From assembly GCA_015075445.1 (NCBI GenBank), contig JABTUJ010000003.1, positions 186,001 through 250,000 on the forward strand: 64,000 bases of DNA, written 5' to 3'. A model generated the notes under the pieces. The model did not search any database. It was not told the DNA's origin and saw nothing but the letters and a program-made list of their open reading frames with translations. How positions within the stretch are numbered: the stretch's first letter is position 1; each line of letters begins with the position of its first letter. Origin of the DNA: Verrucomicrobiales bacterium (GTDB lineage Bacteria > Verrucomicrobiota > Verrucomicrobiia > Limisphaerales > J093). Both the position numbers and the translations under genes were made by a program. Below are positions 1 to 9,212 of this stretch, piece by piece.

Positions 1-1
1 C

Positions 2-970
2 GTGGCACTGAGCTATGCGGCGCCGGAGCGGGTGCGGTTCCGCTATCTCCTCGAAGGGTTCGACAAGGAATGGACCGACGCCGGGGCGCGGCGGGTGGCG
101 TACTACACGCGGGTGCCGCCGGGGCGGTATCGTTTCCGGGTCACGGCGGGACTGGGCGAGCAAGCGTGGAACGAGATTGGGGCCATCGTGGCGGTGACAG
201 TGTGGCCGGAGTTCTGGCAGACGGCGTGGTTCCGGGGCGGGGTGGTGGGCGTGCTGGCGCTGGCGGCCCTGGGCGTGCACCGGTGGCGGCTGGGTCGGGT
301 CCGGGCGTTGGACCGGCTCCGTTTGCGACTGGCCCAGGATCTCCACGACGACCTGGGCGCGAGCCTGACGGAGATCGCGCTGATGAGCGACCCGGAGCAC
401 CCGGAGTTCGCGGAGCTGGTGCGGGCCCGCTCGCATGCCGGGCGGATCTCGCTCAAGGCACGTTCGGTGGTGCAGACGCTCAACGAAATCGTGTGGGCCG
501 TGAACCCGCGCAACGACAACCTGCCGCGGCTGCTCGACTACCTGTGCACGTTCAGCGAGGAGCTGTGTGAAGCGGCGGGCGTGCGTTGCTGGCACGAAGT
601 GCCGGTCGGGCTGCCCGCGCGTCCGCTCAAGGTCGAGTTCCGCCACCATCTCCTGCTCGCGGTGAAGGAAGCCCTCCAGAACGTCCTCAAGCACGCCCAC
701 GCCACCGAAGTCTGGTTGCGGGTCAGCGTCGCGGGCGATCAACTCGAGGTGGTCCTCACGGACAACGGACGCGGCTTCCCGCCAGGGGCGCCGCGGCCCC
801 ACGGGTGTGGGCTCGAAAACATGCGGGCCCGCCTCGAACAGATCGGCGGATGGACCGAGGTCCTCGACGCTGGCCGGGGCACGACGGTGCGGTTCCTGGC
901 GCCGCTGGGCGGAGGTCGGCTCCGCCGCCCGCGGGGCGGGCACGACCCGATCGGCCCGGGAAAGGAATGA
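2..970 (+). CDS. Sensor histidine kinase, C-terminal part (5' end outside window)
   Basis: This is the C-terminal 322 residues of a membrane histidine kinase that would phosphorylate the response regulator encoded 10 bp downstream. Residues 1-70 look like the end of the Y_Y_Y domain that closes a two-component regulator propeller. One membrane segment lies around residues 77-95. The HisKA_3 dimerisation helix carries the phospho-acceptor His115 in LAQDLHDDLGASL. An HATPase_c domain follows, with the N-box around VKEALQNVLKHA and G-boxes DNGRGFPPG and GCGLENMRARL. No start codon is visible in the window, and the architecture matches the intact kinase at 41767-44877, so the missing upstream part is expected to be a large periplasmic propeller. 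The bound signal cannot be read from this fragment. Confidence 0.9.
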   Translation: MALSYAAPERVRFRYLLEGFDKEWTDAGARRVAYYTRVPPGRYRFRVTAGLGEQAWNEIGAIVAVTVWPEFWQTAWFRGGVVGVLALAALGVHRWRLGRVRALDRLRLRLAQDLHDDLGASLTEIALMSDPEHPEFAELVRARSHAGRISLKARSVVQTLNEIVWAVNPRNDNLPRLLDYLCTFSEELCEAAGVRCWHEVPVGLPARPLKVEFRHHLLLAVKEALQNVLKHAHATEVWLRVSVAGDQLEVVLTDNGRGFPPGAPRPHGCGLENMRARLEQIGGWTEVLDAGRGTTVRFLAPLGGGRLRRPRGGHDPIGPGKE

Positions 971-980
971 GCCTGCCGTG

Positions 981-1631
981 ATGTCGCCGTCCATTCAGGT
1001 TGCGATTGTGGAGGATGATGCGGGCCTGTGCCGGGAGTTGGAACGGCTGATCAACGAGACGGAGGGTTTCGCCTGCCAGAGCACCTACCCGGATGCGGAG
1101 ACGGCCCTGGAGGGCATTGCGCGGCGCCCGCCCGATCTGGTGCTGATGGATATCCGGCTGCCGGGTTTATCGGGCATCGACTGTGTTCGGCGGCTCAAGG
1201 ATGCCCAACCCGCGCTGCCCATTGTGATGCTCACGGTTTACGAGGACAGCGAGACCTTGTTCCGGTCGCTGATGGCGGGAGCCAACGGCTACCTCGTGAA
1301 GCGGACACCGCGTGCCCGGCTGATCGAGGCGTTGCGGGAGATCGTGGCCGGCGGCGCGCCCATGTCCCGCAGCATCGCACGGAAGGTGGTCGAGTTCTTC
1401 CATCAGGTCAGCCAGGTGCCGGTGCCGACGGGACCCGCGGCCGGGCTGGAGCATCTGACGCCGCGGGAGCAGGAGATTCTGGCTAGCCTGGCCCGCGGGC
1501 ATTCCTACAAGGAGATCGCGGTCGATCTGGGGATCAGTGGCGACACCGTGCGCAAACACATGGGGCGCATCTACGAGAAGCTGCACGTCCATTCGCGGAC
1601 GCAGGCGATCCTGAAGTATCTCGGGCGCTGA
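981..1631 (+). CDS. NarL/FixJ-type response regulator
   Basis: A 216-residue two-component transcription factor, paired with the kinase immediately upstream. The receiver domain occupies about residues 5-120. Its acidic pocket is at EDD (11-13), the phospho-acceptor is Asp57 in LVLMDIRLPG, and the conserved Thr85 and Lys107 are present. A LuxR-type helix-turn-helix covers the last 65 residues (LTPREQEILASLARG...YKEIAVDLGISGDTVRKH). The ATG at 981 was chosen because the open frame further upstream overlaps the kinase; a GTG lies directly before it at 978. The next gene downstream is a secreted LamG protein on the same strand, a possible target, but nothing in the sequence proves it. Confidence 0.93.
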   Translation: MSPSIQVAIVEDDAGLCRELERLINETEGFACQSTYPDAETALEGIARRPPDLVLMDIRLPGLSGIDCVRRLKDAQPALPIVMLTVYEDSETLFRSLMAGANGYLVKRTPRARLIEALREIVAGGAPMSRSIARKVVEFFHQVSQVPVPTGPAAGLEHLTPREQEILASLARGHSYKEIAVDLGISGDTVRKHMGRIYEKLHVHSRTQAILKYLGR

Positions 1632-1836
1632 GGGCGGTGGGCGGGGCGCGGGCACCCTGCCCGAGACGCGACGGAGCGCCGGCATCTGCCGCGGGAGGGC
1701 ACGCGGGTTTCGGGAGCACCCCCCCTAAAATGCGCCATACCACCTCGAGCGCGATCCGGGTAAGAATGGGGCTCAACACCCCGGCCTTTGCCCCTGAGGC
1801 GTGGCGGGAGAGACCATTGAGCAAAGAGACCACGAT

Positions 1837-4626
1837 ATGAACCGCAGCCCCTACTTCCGGATCGGTGTGCTGGCGCTCCTGGCAGGTGCCCTGCCCGTCC
1901 AGGCTACCGTGACGTTCGTCGGCAACGATCTGACCACCGATGCGCGCTGGCGCACTCCGACGGTGGCGAAGACCTATGACATCGATGAAGACAACATCTA
2001 CGGGTCGGCGGGCTACTTTCTCGCCGCCGGGCTCCGGGCCGGGTACGTCGACCCGTTGCTGGCGGACGGGAACGTCATTACGGGCCATGCTGATGCGGTG
2101 AGCACGCTCCCCGCCTACATCGTCGATCTGGCCTTCACGAACCCGGACGAGCGCGGTCGGTCCTGGGGCGGTTCGGGCGGCAATTTCGGCACACTCGACG
2201 TCGTGTCGGGGAGCACCGGCATGACCGGGGCAGCGATTCTGAACCGGACCGCCGGGCCGGAGCCCCTGATGCTGACGTTGCGCCGGGCCGACTCGCCGGC
2301 GTTCCGGCTGACGCTCATCCTGGGGAACAACCCCAATGAAGGCCATTTCAACGATCCCAGCGGACAAATGGTCACCGTCGATGATGGCACCGGGCCCGTC
2401 ACGCAGATGAGTGGCGACTTCAACCTCATGCCGATCGCCGGGTACACGACCTACCAGTCGTGGGACATCAGCGCGGGAAGCAGCGACATCACGCTGGTGC
2501 TACTCGGCTTGCCGGAAGGCGACGGTTTTGCGCGGCTGTCGGGCATTGCCATCGACGTGTCGGGGATGGTCCCGCCCTCGATCCTGAGCCAGCCGGTGGG
2601 CGGCACCTATCTGCGCGACATTCCGCTCACCCTCTCGGTCAGTGCCGGGGGCACGAAGCCGTCCTTCCAGTGGTTCAAGGACGGCGTGGCCATCGACGGG
2701 GCCACCGCGGCGAGCCTTGCGATTGCGAAACTGGCAACGACGGATGCCGGCTCGTACCACGTGGTCGTCTCGAACTCGGCTGGCACGGTCACCAGCGCCG
2801 CCGCCGAGGTGGTGGTGGCCAGCGAGTTGCCCACCCGCCTGGCCAACTATCAGGCCGCCGTCAAGGGAGAGCCGAGCCTGATCTCGCTCTACAGCTTTGA
2901 TGCGCTGGACGGCCGAGACGCCAAGGGGACAAACCCGGGGACGCTGGAAGGGACCACGCCTTTCGGCGAGGGCGTGGGCGGGGGGCCTGCGAAAGCCCTG
3001 GTCCTGGGCGGCGGTGGCCACGTGAACCTGGGGATGGTGGAGGCCTTCAACTTCTCCACCACCGGCTCCGGCACGATTGAGGCCTGGCTGCGGGCCGACT
3101 GGTCGGGGAGTCCGGGCTACAACCCGACGATCTTCGCCGACCGCGACGGCGGCCAGACGGACTGGAGCATTCACTTGATGGCACCCAAGAACCAGATCGC
3201 CCACTGGAACGGTTCGGCCGTGGCGTTCGTGAACATCCCCGACGCCTCCACCCAGTGGCACCACTTTGCCACCACCTTCGCGCCCTCGGAGGATGGGATG
3301 TCCACCGAGTGGTCGGTCTATTGGGACGGCCAATGGGTCGGCGGTACCCAGCAGATGTTCGGCTACCTGCCCGACTTACCCACGCAGCTCGGTTCCGCCT
3401 CGCCGGCCGGACAGGAGCGATGGGTGGGGGCGCTGGACGAGGTCGCCTTTTACGGCACGGCGCTGAGCGCGAGCGCGATTGAGGCGCATTACGCAGCCTT
3501 CGTGGCCGGCGAACCACCCAACATCACCGTCTCTCCGCAGGGTGGATCGTTTTTCCCCGGGGCGGAACTGACAATGTCGGTCATCGCCCAAGGCGTCGAG
3601 ATGAGCTACCAATGGTTCAAGAACGGGGTGGCCATCGCTGGCGCCACCGCGGCGACCTACACGGTGGCGTCCCTGGCCACCACCGACGCCGGGACTTACT
3701 TCGTCCGGGTGTCGAACAGTGCCGGCAGCGTGGACAGTGCCTCCGCCGTGGTGAGCGTTCGCGCGACCGACCTCGCCAAGTACCAGGCGGCCGTTCGCCA
3801 GGAAGGAAGCCTGGTTTCGTACTACACCTTTGACAGCGGCGATGCCACGGACACGAAGTCCGTCAACCACGGGTACCCGGTCGACGAGATCGGGTTCGGC
3901 AAGGGCGTGGGCGGCAAGACCGACCAGGCCTTGGTCCTGACCGGCGCCGGGCATGTGGGCCTGGGCTGGGTGGACGCCTTTGACTTCGCCAATCAGACCG
4001 GGACGTTCGAGGCCTGGATTCGCCCCGACTGGGACACGCCGCCGCCGTACAACCCGACTATCGCCGCGGACCGGGACGGCGGGCCGACGAGCTGGAGTCT
4101 GCACATGATGCAGTCCAAGGCGCAGATCGCGCACTGGAACGGCTCGGCCGTGGCGTTCGCGAACATCCCCAACGCCGGCAAGGGCTGGCATCATTTCGTG
4201 TCCACGTTCGACGGTTCAACCTGGTCCGTCTATTGGGACGGTGAACTGGCGAATTCCACCACCCAGGACTTCGGCATGGCGCCGGAATCACCCACGCAAC
4301 TCGGGTCGGCCTCCGACTACGGACAGGAGCGATGGGTGGGGGCGCTGGACGAGGTCGCCTTCTACAGCGCGGCCCTGAGCGCGGACGTGGTGCGGGCGCA
4401 TTTCCAGGCGCTGGTTGGCGTCCCGACAGAACCGCCTGTGCTCAGCCTTACGCGGGCGGGCAACCAGATCACCTTGTCATGGCCGGCCGAGGCCACGGGG
4501 TTCCTGCTGGAGTCCACCGACGCCCTGCCCGGCACCACCTGGAACGTCGTCGAGGGCGTGGTGAACAACAGCGTCACGGTGAGCACCTCAGCCGCCACGC
4601 GTTTCTACCGTCTCCGTCATCCTTAG
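1837..4626 (+). CDS. Secreted protein with two Ig-like/LamG module pairs
   Basis: A 929-residue exported protein, probably a cell-surface or extracellular carbohydrate- or protein-binding protein; no catalytic domain was recognised. The ATG at 1837 precedes a hydrophobic signal peptide (RIGVLALLAGALPVQA). An N-terminal domain of about 230 residues with no recognised family follows. Then come two copies of the same pair: an Ig-like domain (QWFKDGVAIDGAT and QWFKNGVAIAGAT) and a concanavalin/LamG-like domain (GSGTIEAWLRADW and QTGTFEAWIRPDW; both end in QERWVGALDEVAFY). The C-terminal 60 residues resemble the fibronectin-like tail common in Verrucomicrobia (FYRLRH ending). The near-identity of the two pairs points to internal duplication. 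It lies downstream of the two-component pair. Confidence 0.85.
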   Translation: MNRSPYFRIGVLALLAGALPVQATVTFVGNDLTTDARWRTPTVAKTYDIDEDNIYGSAGYFLAAGLRAGYVDPLLADGNVITGHADAVSTLPAYIVDLAFTNPDERGRSWGGSGGNFGTLDVVSGSTGMTGAAILNRTAGPEPLMLTLRRADSPAFRLTLILGNNPNEGHFNDPSGQMVTVDDGTGPVTQMSGDFNLMPIAGYTTYQSWDISAGSSDITLVLLGLPEGDGFARLSGIAIDVSGMVPPSILSQPVGGTYLRDIPLTLSVSAGGTKPSFQWFKDGVAIDGATAASLAIAKLATTDAGSYHVVVSNSAGTVTSAAAEVVVASELPTRLANYQAAVKGEPSLISLYSFDALDGRDAKGTNPGTLEGTTPFGEGVGGGPAKALVLGGGGHVNLGMVEAFNFSTTGSGTIEAWLRADWSGSPGYNPTIFADRDGGQTDWSIHLMAPKNQIAHWNGSAVAFVNIPDASTQWHHFATTFAPSEDGMSTEWSVYWDGQWVGGTQQMFGYLPDLPTQLGSASPAGQERWVGALDEVAFYGTALSASAIEAHYAAFVAGEPPNITVSPQGGSFFPGAELTMSVIAQGVEMSYQWFKNGVAIAGATAATYTVASLATTDAGTYFVRVSNSAGSVDSASAVVSVRATDLAKYQAAVRQEGSLVSYYTFDSGDATDTKSVNHGYPVDEIGFGKGVGGKTDQALVLTGAGHVGLGWVDAFDFANQTGTFEAWIRPDWDTPPPYNPTIAADRDGGPTSWSLHMMQSKAQIAHWNGSAVAFANIPNAGKGWHHFVSTFDGSTWSVYWDGELANSTTQDFGMAPESPTQLGSASDYGQERWVGALDEVAFYSAALSADVVRAHFQALVGVPTEPPVLSLTRAGNQITLSWPAEATGFLLESTDALPGTTWNVVEGVVNNSVTVSTSAATRFYRLRHP

Positions 4627-4679
4627 CGGAGGCTCCGCCGTCGGGCAGAAGCCTCTGGCCTGGAAGGCTCCTACCCGCT

Positions 4680-4780
4680 GTAGGCGCCGACGTGAGGAGG
4701 CGTTCGAAGCGTAGGCGCCGACGTGAGGAGGCCTTGTGGGCCAGGGGCGATACCCTGCGCCTCCTCACGTCGGCGCCTAC
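4680..4780. repeat. Cluster of three 23-bp REP-like palindrome units
   Basis: Three copies of a 23-bp unit (core TAGGCGCCGACGTGAGGAGG) occur here. Two are direct copies at 4680-4702 and 4711-4733, and one is inverted at 4758-4780, so the last two can form a long stem with a loop of about 24 bases. A variant pair with GTCAGG in place of GTGAGG sits at 63719-63785 at the other end of the window. The units lie between a LamG gene and a broken prepilin gene and contain no coding sequence. They behave like dispersed intergenic REP elements. Confidence 0.85.
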
Positions 4781-4931
4781 AGTCGGTTGTGGTTTCATGC
4801 CGAGTACGAAATATCCGGGCCAGTTGCTCGGGGGTCGCGGTGAGCCGCGGCCCCGGGGCCATGTGTATGGAAAGAGATTGATGCAATGAAAGGTTCCATG
4901 GTGATCCGTTCGTCCCGCCGGGTGCCACGTC

Positions 4932-5653
4932 GTGGCCCCCGCCGGCTTCACGCTGATTGAACTGCTGGTGGTGATCGCGATCATCGCCATCCTGGCCTCG
5001 ATGCTCCTGCCGGCGCTTGGCCGGGCCAAGGAGATGGGAAGCCGGACCTCCTGCATGAACAACCTGCGCCAGGTGGGGCTGATGTTTCAGTTCTACACCG
5101 ACGAGAACCGGAGGTGTTCCCGGCCCACATCAGCGACGATTACAGCACCAACCGGTTCTGGGCGACGTTTGTCACCAGCGGCATGAAGGACTATCCGACG
5201 AACGCCTTCGCGCCCTCCCTCAAGGGAAGCGCACGGATGACGGCGTGACGTGGAGGCTTCAACGCGCGCCGCCTGGGCTATGGGTACAACGCCTTCCTCG
5301 GCCTCGCGCCGCATCCCAGCCCCGAGACCGTGGCGGCATCAGCAGCGACCTGGTTCAAACGCACCAGCATCATCCGTCCCACCGAGAATCTGCTGGTGGG
5401 CGACACCAGCCCGAAACGGGACCTCGACTGGTGCTTGAACATCTGGTGGCCGTTCGCCGGGATGCGCCGCCACGACCTCAAGGAAGGCGTCGATTTCTAC
5501 CGGCACAAAGGCGTGGGCGTCGTCGTGTTCAACGACGGCCACAGCGAGGTGCGCAAGGACCAGAACATCAACCCGCCCAGTTCGCCAGCCACCACCGGCA
5601 CGATGGTGAACAGCCGCTACTGGGATCCGCTGCTCCGCGGCGGAGACCGGTAA
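4932..5653 (+). pseudogene. Prepilin-like protein (H-X9-DG type), frameshifted
   Basis: The N-terminus is a type IV/II secretion prepilin leader: [20 protein letters not shown] (Phe+1 methylation site, Glu5) followed by [10 protein letters not shown]. These secreted, short-pilin-like proteins are very abundant in Planctomycetes and Verrucomicrobia. Reading stays in one frame to about 5108, then the expected sequence ([16 protein letters not shown]) continues in another frame. An in-frame TGA lies at 5246-5248. The C-terminal part (LGYGYNAFLGL ... HKGVGVVVFNDGH) carries the diagnostic H-X9-DG motif and ends at 5653. The conserved Cys usually found in the NAFxCPSL region also looks lost. At least one indel plus one stop are needed to explain the gene, so either it is decayed or the assembly is locally wrong. 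Confidence 0.8.
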
Positions 5654-5676
5654 GACGCCACCGCCAGCCCAAGTCC

Positions 5677-8600
5677 ATGCCCCCTTCTCATGAGTCTGGT
5701 GGTGCAGGCTTCCAGCCTGCGCGCCCCGCCGATTTGGACCGTCGCCAGTTCCTGGCCGCGACCGGCCTGGCGTGTTCGAGCCTGGCCTTCACCAGCCTGC
5801 CCGCCGTGGCGGGTCCGTTCGAGGCCCAGGATTTCGAGAAGCTGGTGCCGCGGGACAAGAAGCTCCGCCCCGAGTGGCTGGCGTCGCTCACCCAACGCGG
5901 GGAGCCCGAGGTATTTCGCGGTCGGGCGCTCGACTACCTTGGCATGCCGGTGGGGGGCATCGCCTGCGGTCAACTCTATCTCGGCGGCGACGGGCGGCTG
6001 TGGTACTGGGACATCTTCAAGTCTACGACGACCACGGATTATGAAGGCCGCGTCTGGGCCGGGCCCAAGTACGCCCAGCCGGTGCCGGCACGGTCGTCGG
6101 TCGCGCAGGGATTTGTCCTGCGCGTGCGGGCGGGGGACCGGACGGTGGTGCGCCGGCTCGACCGGGAGGGCTTTCCGGAGATCACCTTCCGGGGCGAGTA
6201 TCCGATCGGTCGTGTGACGTACCGCGACGCCGCGCTGCCGGTGACGGTGGCACTCGAGGCCTTCTCACCCTTCATTCCCCTGAACGTGGACGACTCGTCG
6301 CTGCCGGCGACCGTGCTCGAGTTCACCTTGCGGAACACCGGCGCAGCCCCGGTTGAAGTCACGCTGGCCGGTTGGCTCGAGAACGCGGTGTGTCAGGGAG
6401 CCGAAGCGGGACTGCCGCTGCAGCGACGTACGGTGGTAAGTCGCCCGCCGGGCCGCGTCAGCCTGTGCAGCACGGTCGAGGCCCCGCCGGACCGTGCGAT
6501 CCCAGCCCGGCCGGACATCGTGTTCGCGGACTTTGAGGGGGCGGACTACGGGGCGTGGCGCGTGGAGGGAACCGCCTTCGGGTCGGGCCCCTTCCGGCAG
6601 GAGGAACTGCCGCCCCGCCAGACCCTGACCGGTTCGGTGGGCGCTGCGTTCGTCAACACCCACGAGTCCCGGGCCGGCGAGGATTCCGCCCAGGCGGACA
6701 CCCACACGGGCCGGCTGATCAGCCCCGCGTTCACCATCGAGCGCGGTTACATCCTCTTTCGCATCGGCGGCGGACGACATCCCGGCCAGACCGGGGTGCA
6801 CCTGGTCGTGGACGGCAAGGTCGAACGACAGGCCACCGGGGCGAACGACAATGCGATGCGCGAGGCGTGGTTCGACGTGACGGCGTTGGCGGGCCGCACG
6901 GCGCATCTCGAGATCGTGGATACGGCCACGGGCGGCTGGGGCCACACGACGGTTGATCACATCGTGTTCTCGGACCGTTTGCCGCTCACCGACCTCAAGC
7001 TGGTGCCCGGCTTCGGTTCCATGGCGCTGACACTGGCCGGCGCGGAGGGAATTCCGTTGGCCGTGCCCGACATCGGTTCTCCCGAGGATCTCGCCGGCTG
7101 GTTTGGGCGGCTCGCCCAGCCCGCCGGGGCGGAGGGCGTCCGACCATTCCCGCAATCGATGGTGGGCGGGATCGGTCGCTCGTTGGCGCTGGCACCTGGC
7201 GCGGAGGTCCGGGTGACCTTTGTCCTTTCCTGGTGGTTCCCGTACTACGGCCGGGTGACCGGCGAGATGGCGGCCATCACCGACATCGCCCGCCTGCGCC
7301 GGCGGTATGCCGGGCGTTTCGATAGCGCCGAGGCGGTCGCGCGTTATGTGGTCGAGCACCTGCCGCGGCTGGTTGCGGACACGCGGCTTTGGAACCGGAC
7401 GTGGTACGACTCGACGCTGCCCTACTGGTTCCTGGACCGCACCTTTGTGACCGTGGACTGCCTGGCCACGCAGACGCTGCACGCGTTCGACAACGGCCGC
7501 TGGTGGGGCTGGGAGGGCGTGGACTGCTGTCCCGGCACCTGCCAGCACGTGTGGCAGTACGCCCAAGCGGTCGCGCGCCTCTTCCCTGCCATCGAACAGG
7601 ACTGGCGCGAACGCGTGGACTTCGGCCTCGCCTGGCGCGAGAACGGCGCCATCGATTACCGCGGCGAAAGCGGACGCGACGTCGCCCACGACGGCTTCTG
7701 CGGCACGCTGCTCCGGCTCTACCGCGAGCATCAGATGTCGCCCGACAACGCCTTCCTGCGCCGCATCTGGCCGCGGGCCCGGAAGTCGCTTGAGTTCATC
7801 CTCCGTGAGGACCGGGATGCTGATGGCCTGCTCGAGGGCCGCCAGTTCAACACGCTGGATGCAGCGTGGTTCGGACCGATGGGCTGGATCAGTTCGCTCT
7901 ACCTGGCCGCCCTGGCTGCCGGAGAAGCCATGGCGACCGAGATGGGCGACGCGGACTTCGCCGCCCGCTGCCGGGTCGTGCTCGAGGCCGGCCGGGCGAA
8001 CCTGGTCAAGCAGTTGTTCAACGGCGAGTACTTCATCCATCGGCCGCCCGACCTGAAACACACCAACACGAACGACGGCTGCCATATCGACCAGGTCATG
8101 GGACAGAGCGTCGCGTTCCAGGTCGGCCTGCCGCGCATCGTCGCTGAGCCCGAAGCAAAGGCGGCCCTTCGCTCGCTCTGGACCTACAACTTCACGCCCG
8201 ACATCGGCCCCTACCGGGAAGGGATGAAACCGGTCCTGCCCGCGGGGCGCTGGTATGCATTGCCGGGAGAGGGCGGCCTGTTGATGTGCACCTGGCCGCG
8301 CGGGGGGGCGGACAAGGCGGCCGGCGGGGGCAACCCGACCTTCATCGGCTACTTCATCGAGTGCATGACCGGCTTCGAGTACCAGGTGGCGGCGCACATG
8401 ATTTGGGAAGGCCTGGTCACCGAGGGCCTGGCGATCACGCGCACCATCCACGACCGCTACGCGGCGACGAAGCGCAATCCCTACAACGAGATCGAGTGTT
8501 CCGACCACTACTCGCGGGCCATGATGAGCTACGGGGTGTTCCTGGCCGCCTGTGGCTTCGAGTACCATGGGCCCAAGGGTCACCTCGGCTTCGCGCCGCG

Positions 8601-8901
8601 TGTGGGGCCGGACGACTTCCGGTGTCCGTTCACGACTGCGGAAGGCTGGGGCACGTTCCGCCAGCAGCGGAGATCGGACGCCCAGACCTTTGCGGTCGAG
8701 GTTCGGTGGGGGCGGTTGCGCCTGGAACGGGTCGCGTTGGTTCTGGCCGACGGGGCCCGGGCGAAGAGCGTGCGTGTGCTCGTGGGCGCCGAACCTGTCG
8801 ACGCCCGGTTTTCGCAGGTCGGCAGCCGGGTGGAAGTGGAGTTGCTTCAACCCGTCGTCGTGCCCGCGAACGGCGCGTTGCAGGGCACCGTGCAGATCTG
8901 A
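5677..8901 (+). CDS. Tat-exported GH116-like beta-glycosidase with levanase-type insert
   Basis: A protein of 1074 residues related to non-lysosomal glucosylceramidase/GH116 beta-glucosidases. The ATG at 5677 gives a twin-arginine signal (DRRQFLAATGLACSSLAF, residues 21-38). An N-terminal GH116 domain begins at GMPVGGIACGQLYLGGDG. At about 6517-6990 a beta-sandwich of the kind found at the N-terminus of GH32 levanases is inserted (DFEGADYGAW ... GYILFRIGGGRHPG ... GGWGHTTVDHIVFSD). The (alpha/alpha)6 catalytic domain follows. Glu613 in WGWEGVDCC is the likely nucleophile, and Asp728 in NTLDAAWFGP matches the T-x-D acid/base motif. The spacing between them (115) is shorter than in characterised GH116 enzymes (about 150) and the second family Asp is replaced, so the exact substrate is open. 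Confidence 0.82.
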   Translation: MPPSHESGGAGFQPARPADLDRRQFLAATGLACSSLAFTSLPAVAGPFEAQDFEKLVPRDKKLRPEWLASLTQRGEPEVFRGRALDYLGMPVGGIACGQLYLGGDGRLWYWDIFKSTTTTDYEGRVWAGPKYAQPVPARSSVAQGFVLRVRAGDRTVVRRLDREGFPEITFRGEYPIGRVTYRDAALPVTVALEAFSPFIPLNVDDSSLPATVLEFTLRNTGAAPVEVTLAGWLENAVCQGAEAGLPLQRRTVVSRPPGRVSLCSTVEAPPDRAIPARPDIVFADFEGADYGAWRVEGTAFGSGPFRQEELPPRQTLTGSVGAAFVNTHESRAGEDSAQADTHTGRLISPAFTIERGYILFRIGGGRHPGQTGVHLVVDGKVERQATGANDNAMREAWFDVTALAGRTAHLEIVDTATGGWGHTTVDHIVFSDRLPLTDLKLVPGFGSMALTLAGAEGIPLAVPDIGSPEDLAGWFGRLAQPAGAEGVRPFPQSMVGGIGRSLALAPGAEVRVTFVLSWWFPYYGRVTGEMAAITDIARLRRRYAGRFDSAEAVARYVVEHLPRLVADTRLWNRTWYDSTLPYWFLDRTFVTVDCLATQTLHAFDNGRWWGWEGVDCCPGTCQHVWQYAQAVARLFPAIEQDWRERVDFGLAWRENGAIDYRGESGRDVAHDGFCGTLLRLYREHQMSPDNAFLRRIWPRARKSLEFILREDRDADGLLEGRQFNTLDAAWFGPMGWISSLYLAALAAGEAMATEMGDADFAARCRVVLEAGRANLVKQLFNGEYFIHRPPDLKHTNTNDGCHIDQVMGQSVAFQVGLPRIVAEPEAKAALRSLWTYNFTPDIGPYREGMKPVLPAGRWYALPGEGGLLMCTWPRGGADKAAGGGNPTFIGYFIECMTGFEYQVAAHMIWEGLVTEGLAITRTIHDRYAATKRNPYNEIECSDHYSRAMMSYGVFLAACGFEYHGPKGHLGFAPRVGPDDFRCPFTTAEGWGTFRQQRRSDAQTFAVEVRWGRLRLERVALVLADGARAKSVRVLVGAEPVDARFSQVGSRVEVELLQPVVVPANGALQGTVQI

Positions 8902-9212
8902 CCACCGCCGGTCACCCGTCCAAACACCGAGCACGGGGTCAGGCCCAAGCTGTCGGCGGTTGATGGGCCGCGAATAGTCAGGTGGGGCGCCAGCGCCACG
9001 GGGTGTAACCAGAGAGTTCCGGGGTCCGGGGCCTCGGCGGCCTTCACGTCTCTGCGGTGGACGCCGTCGGGTTTCAACCGCCGAGTCACGAGGATCGCGG
9101 AGGAGCGGGCGGTGGTGAAGCCCCCTTGACCTGGCTGCCATGTCGAGTGACCGTGGACCCGATGTGGCAGGGTGATGAATACGGATCTGAGGACCAGAAA
9201 GGTGTGCTTCCT

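Noticed and set aside
4626..4638. GCGGAGGCTCCGC after the first LamG gene as a terminator
   Set aside because: The stem has only a one-base centre and no T-run follows.
6265..9141. 958-codon minus-strand frame opposite the GH116-like gene
   Set aside because: Composition is shadow-like (His, Arg, Pro-rich), no domain is visible, and the plus strand encodes a recognisable enzyme.
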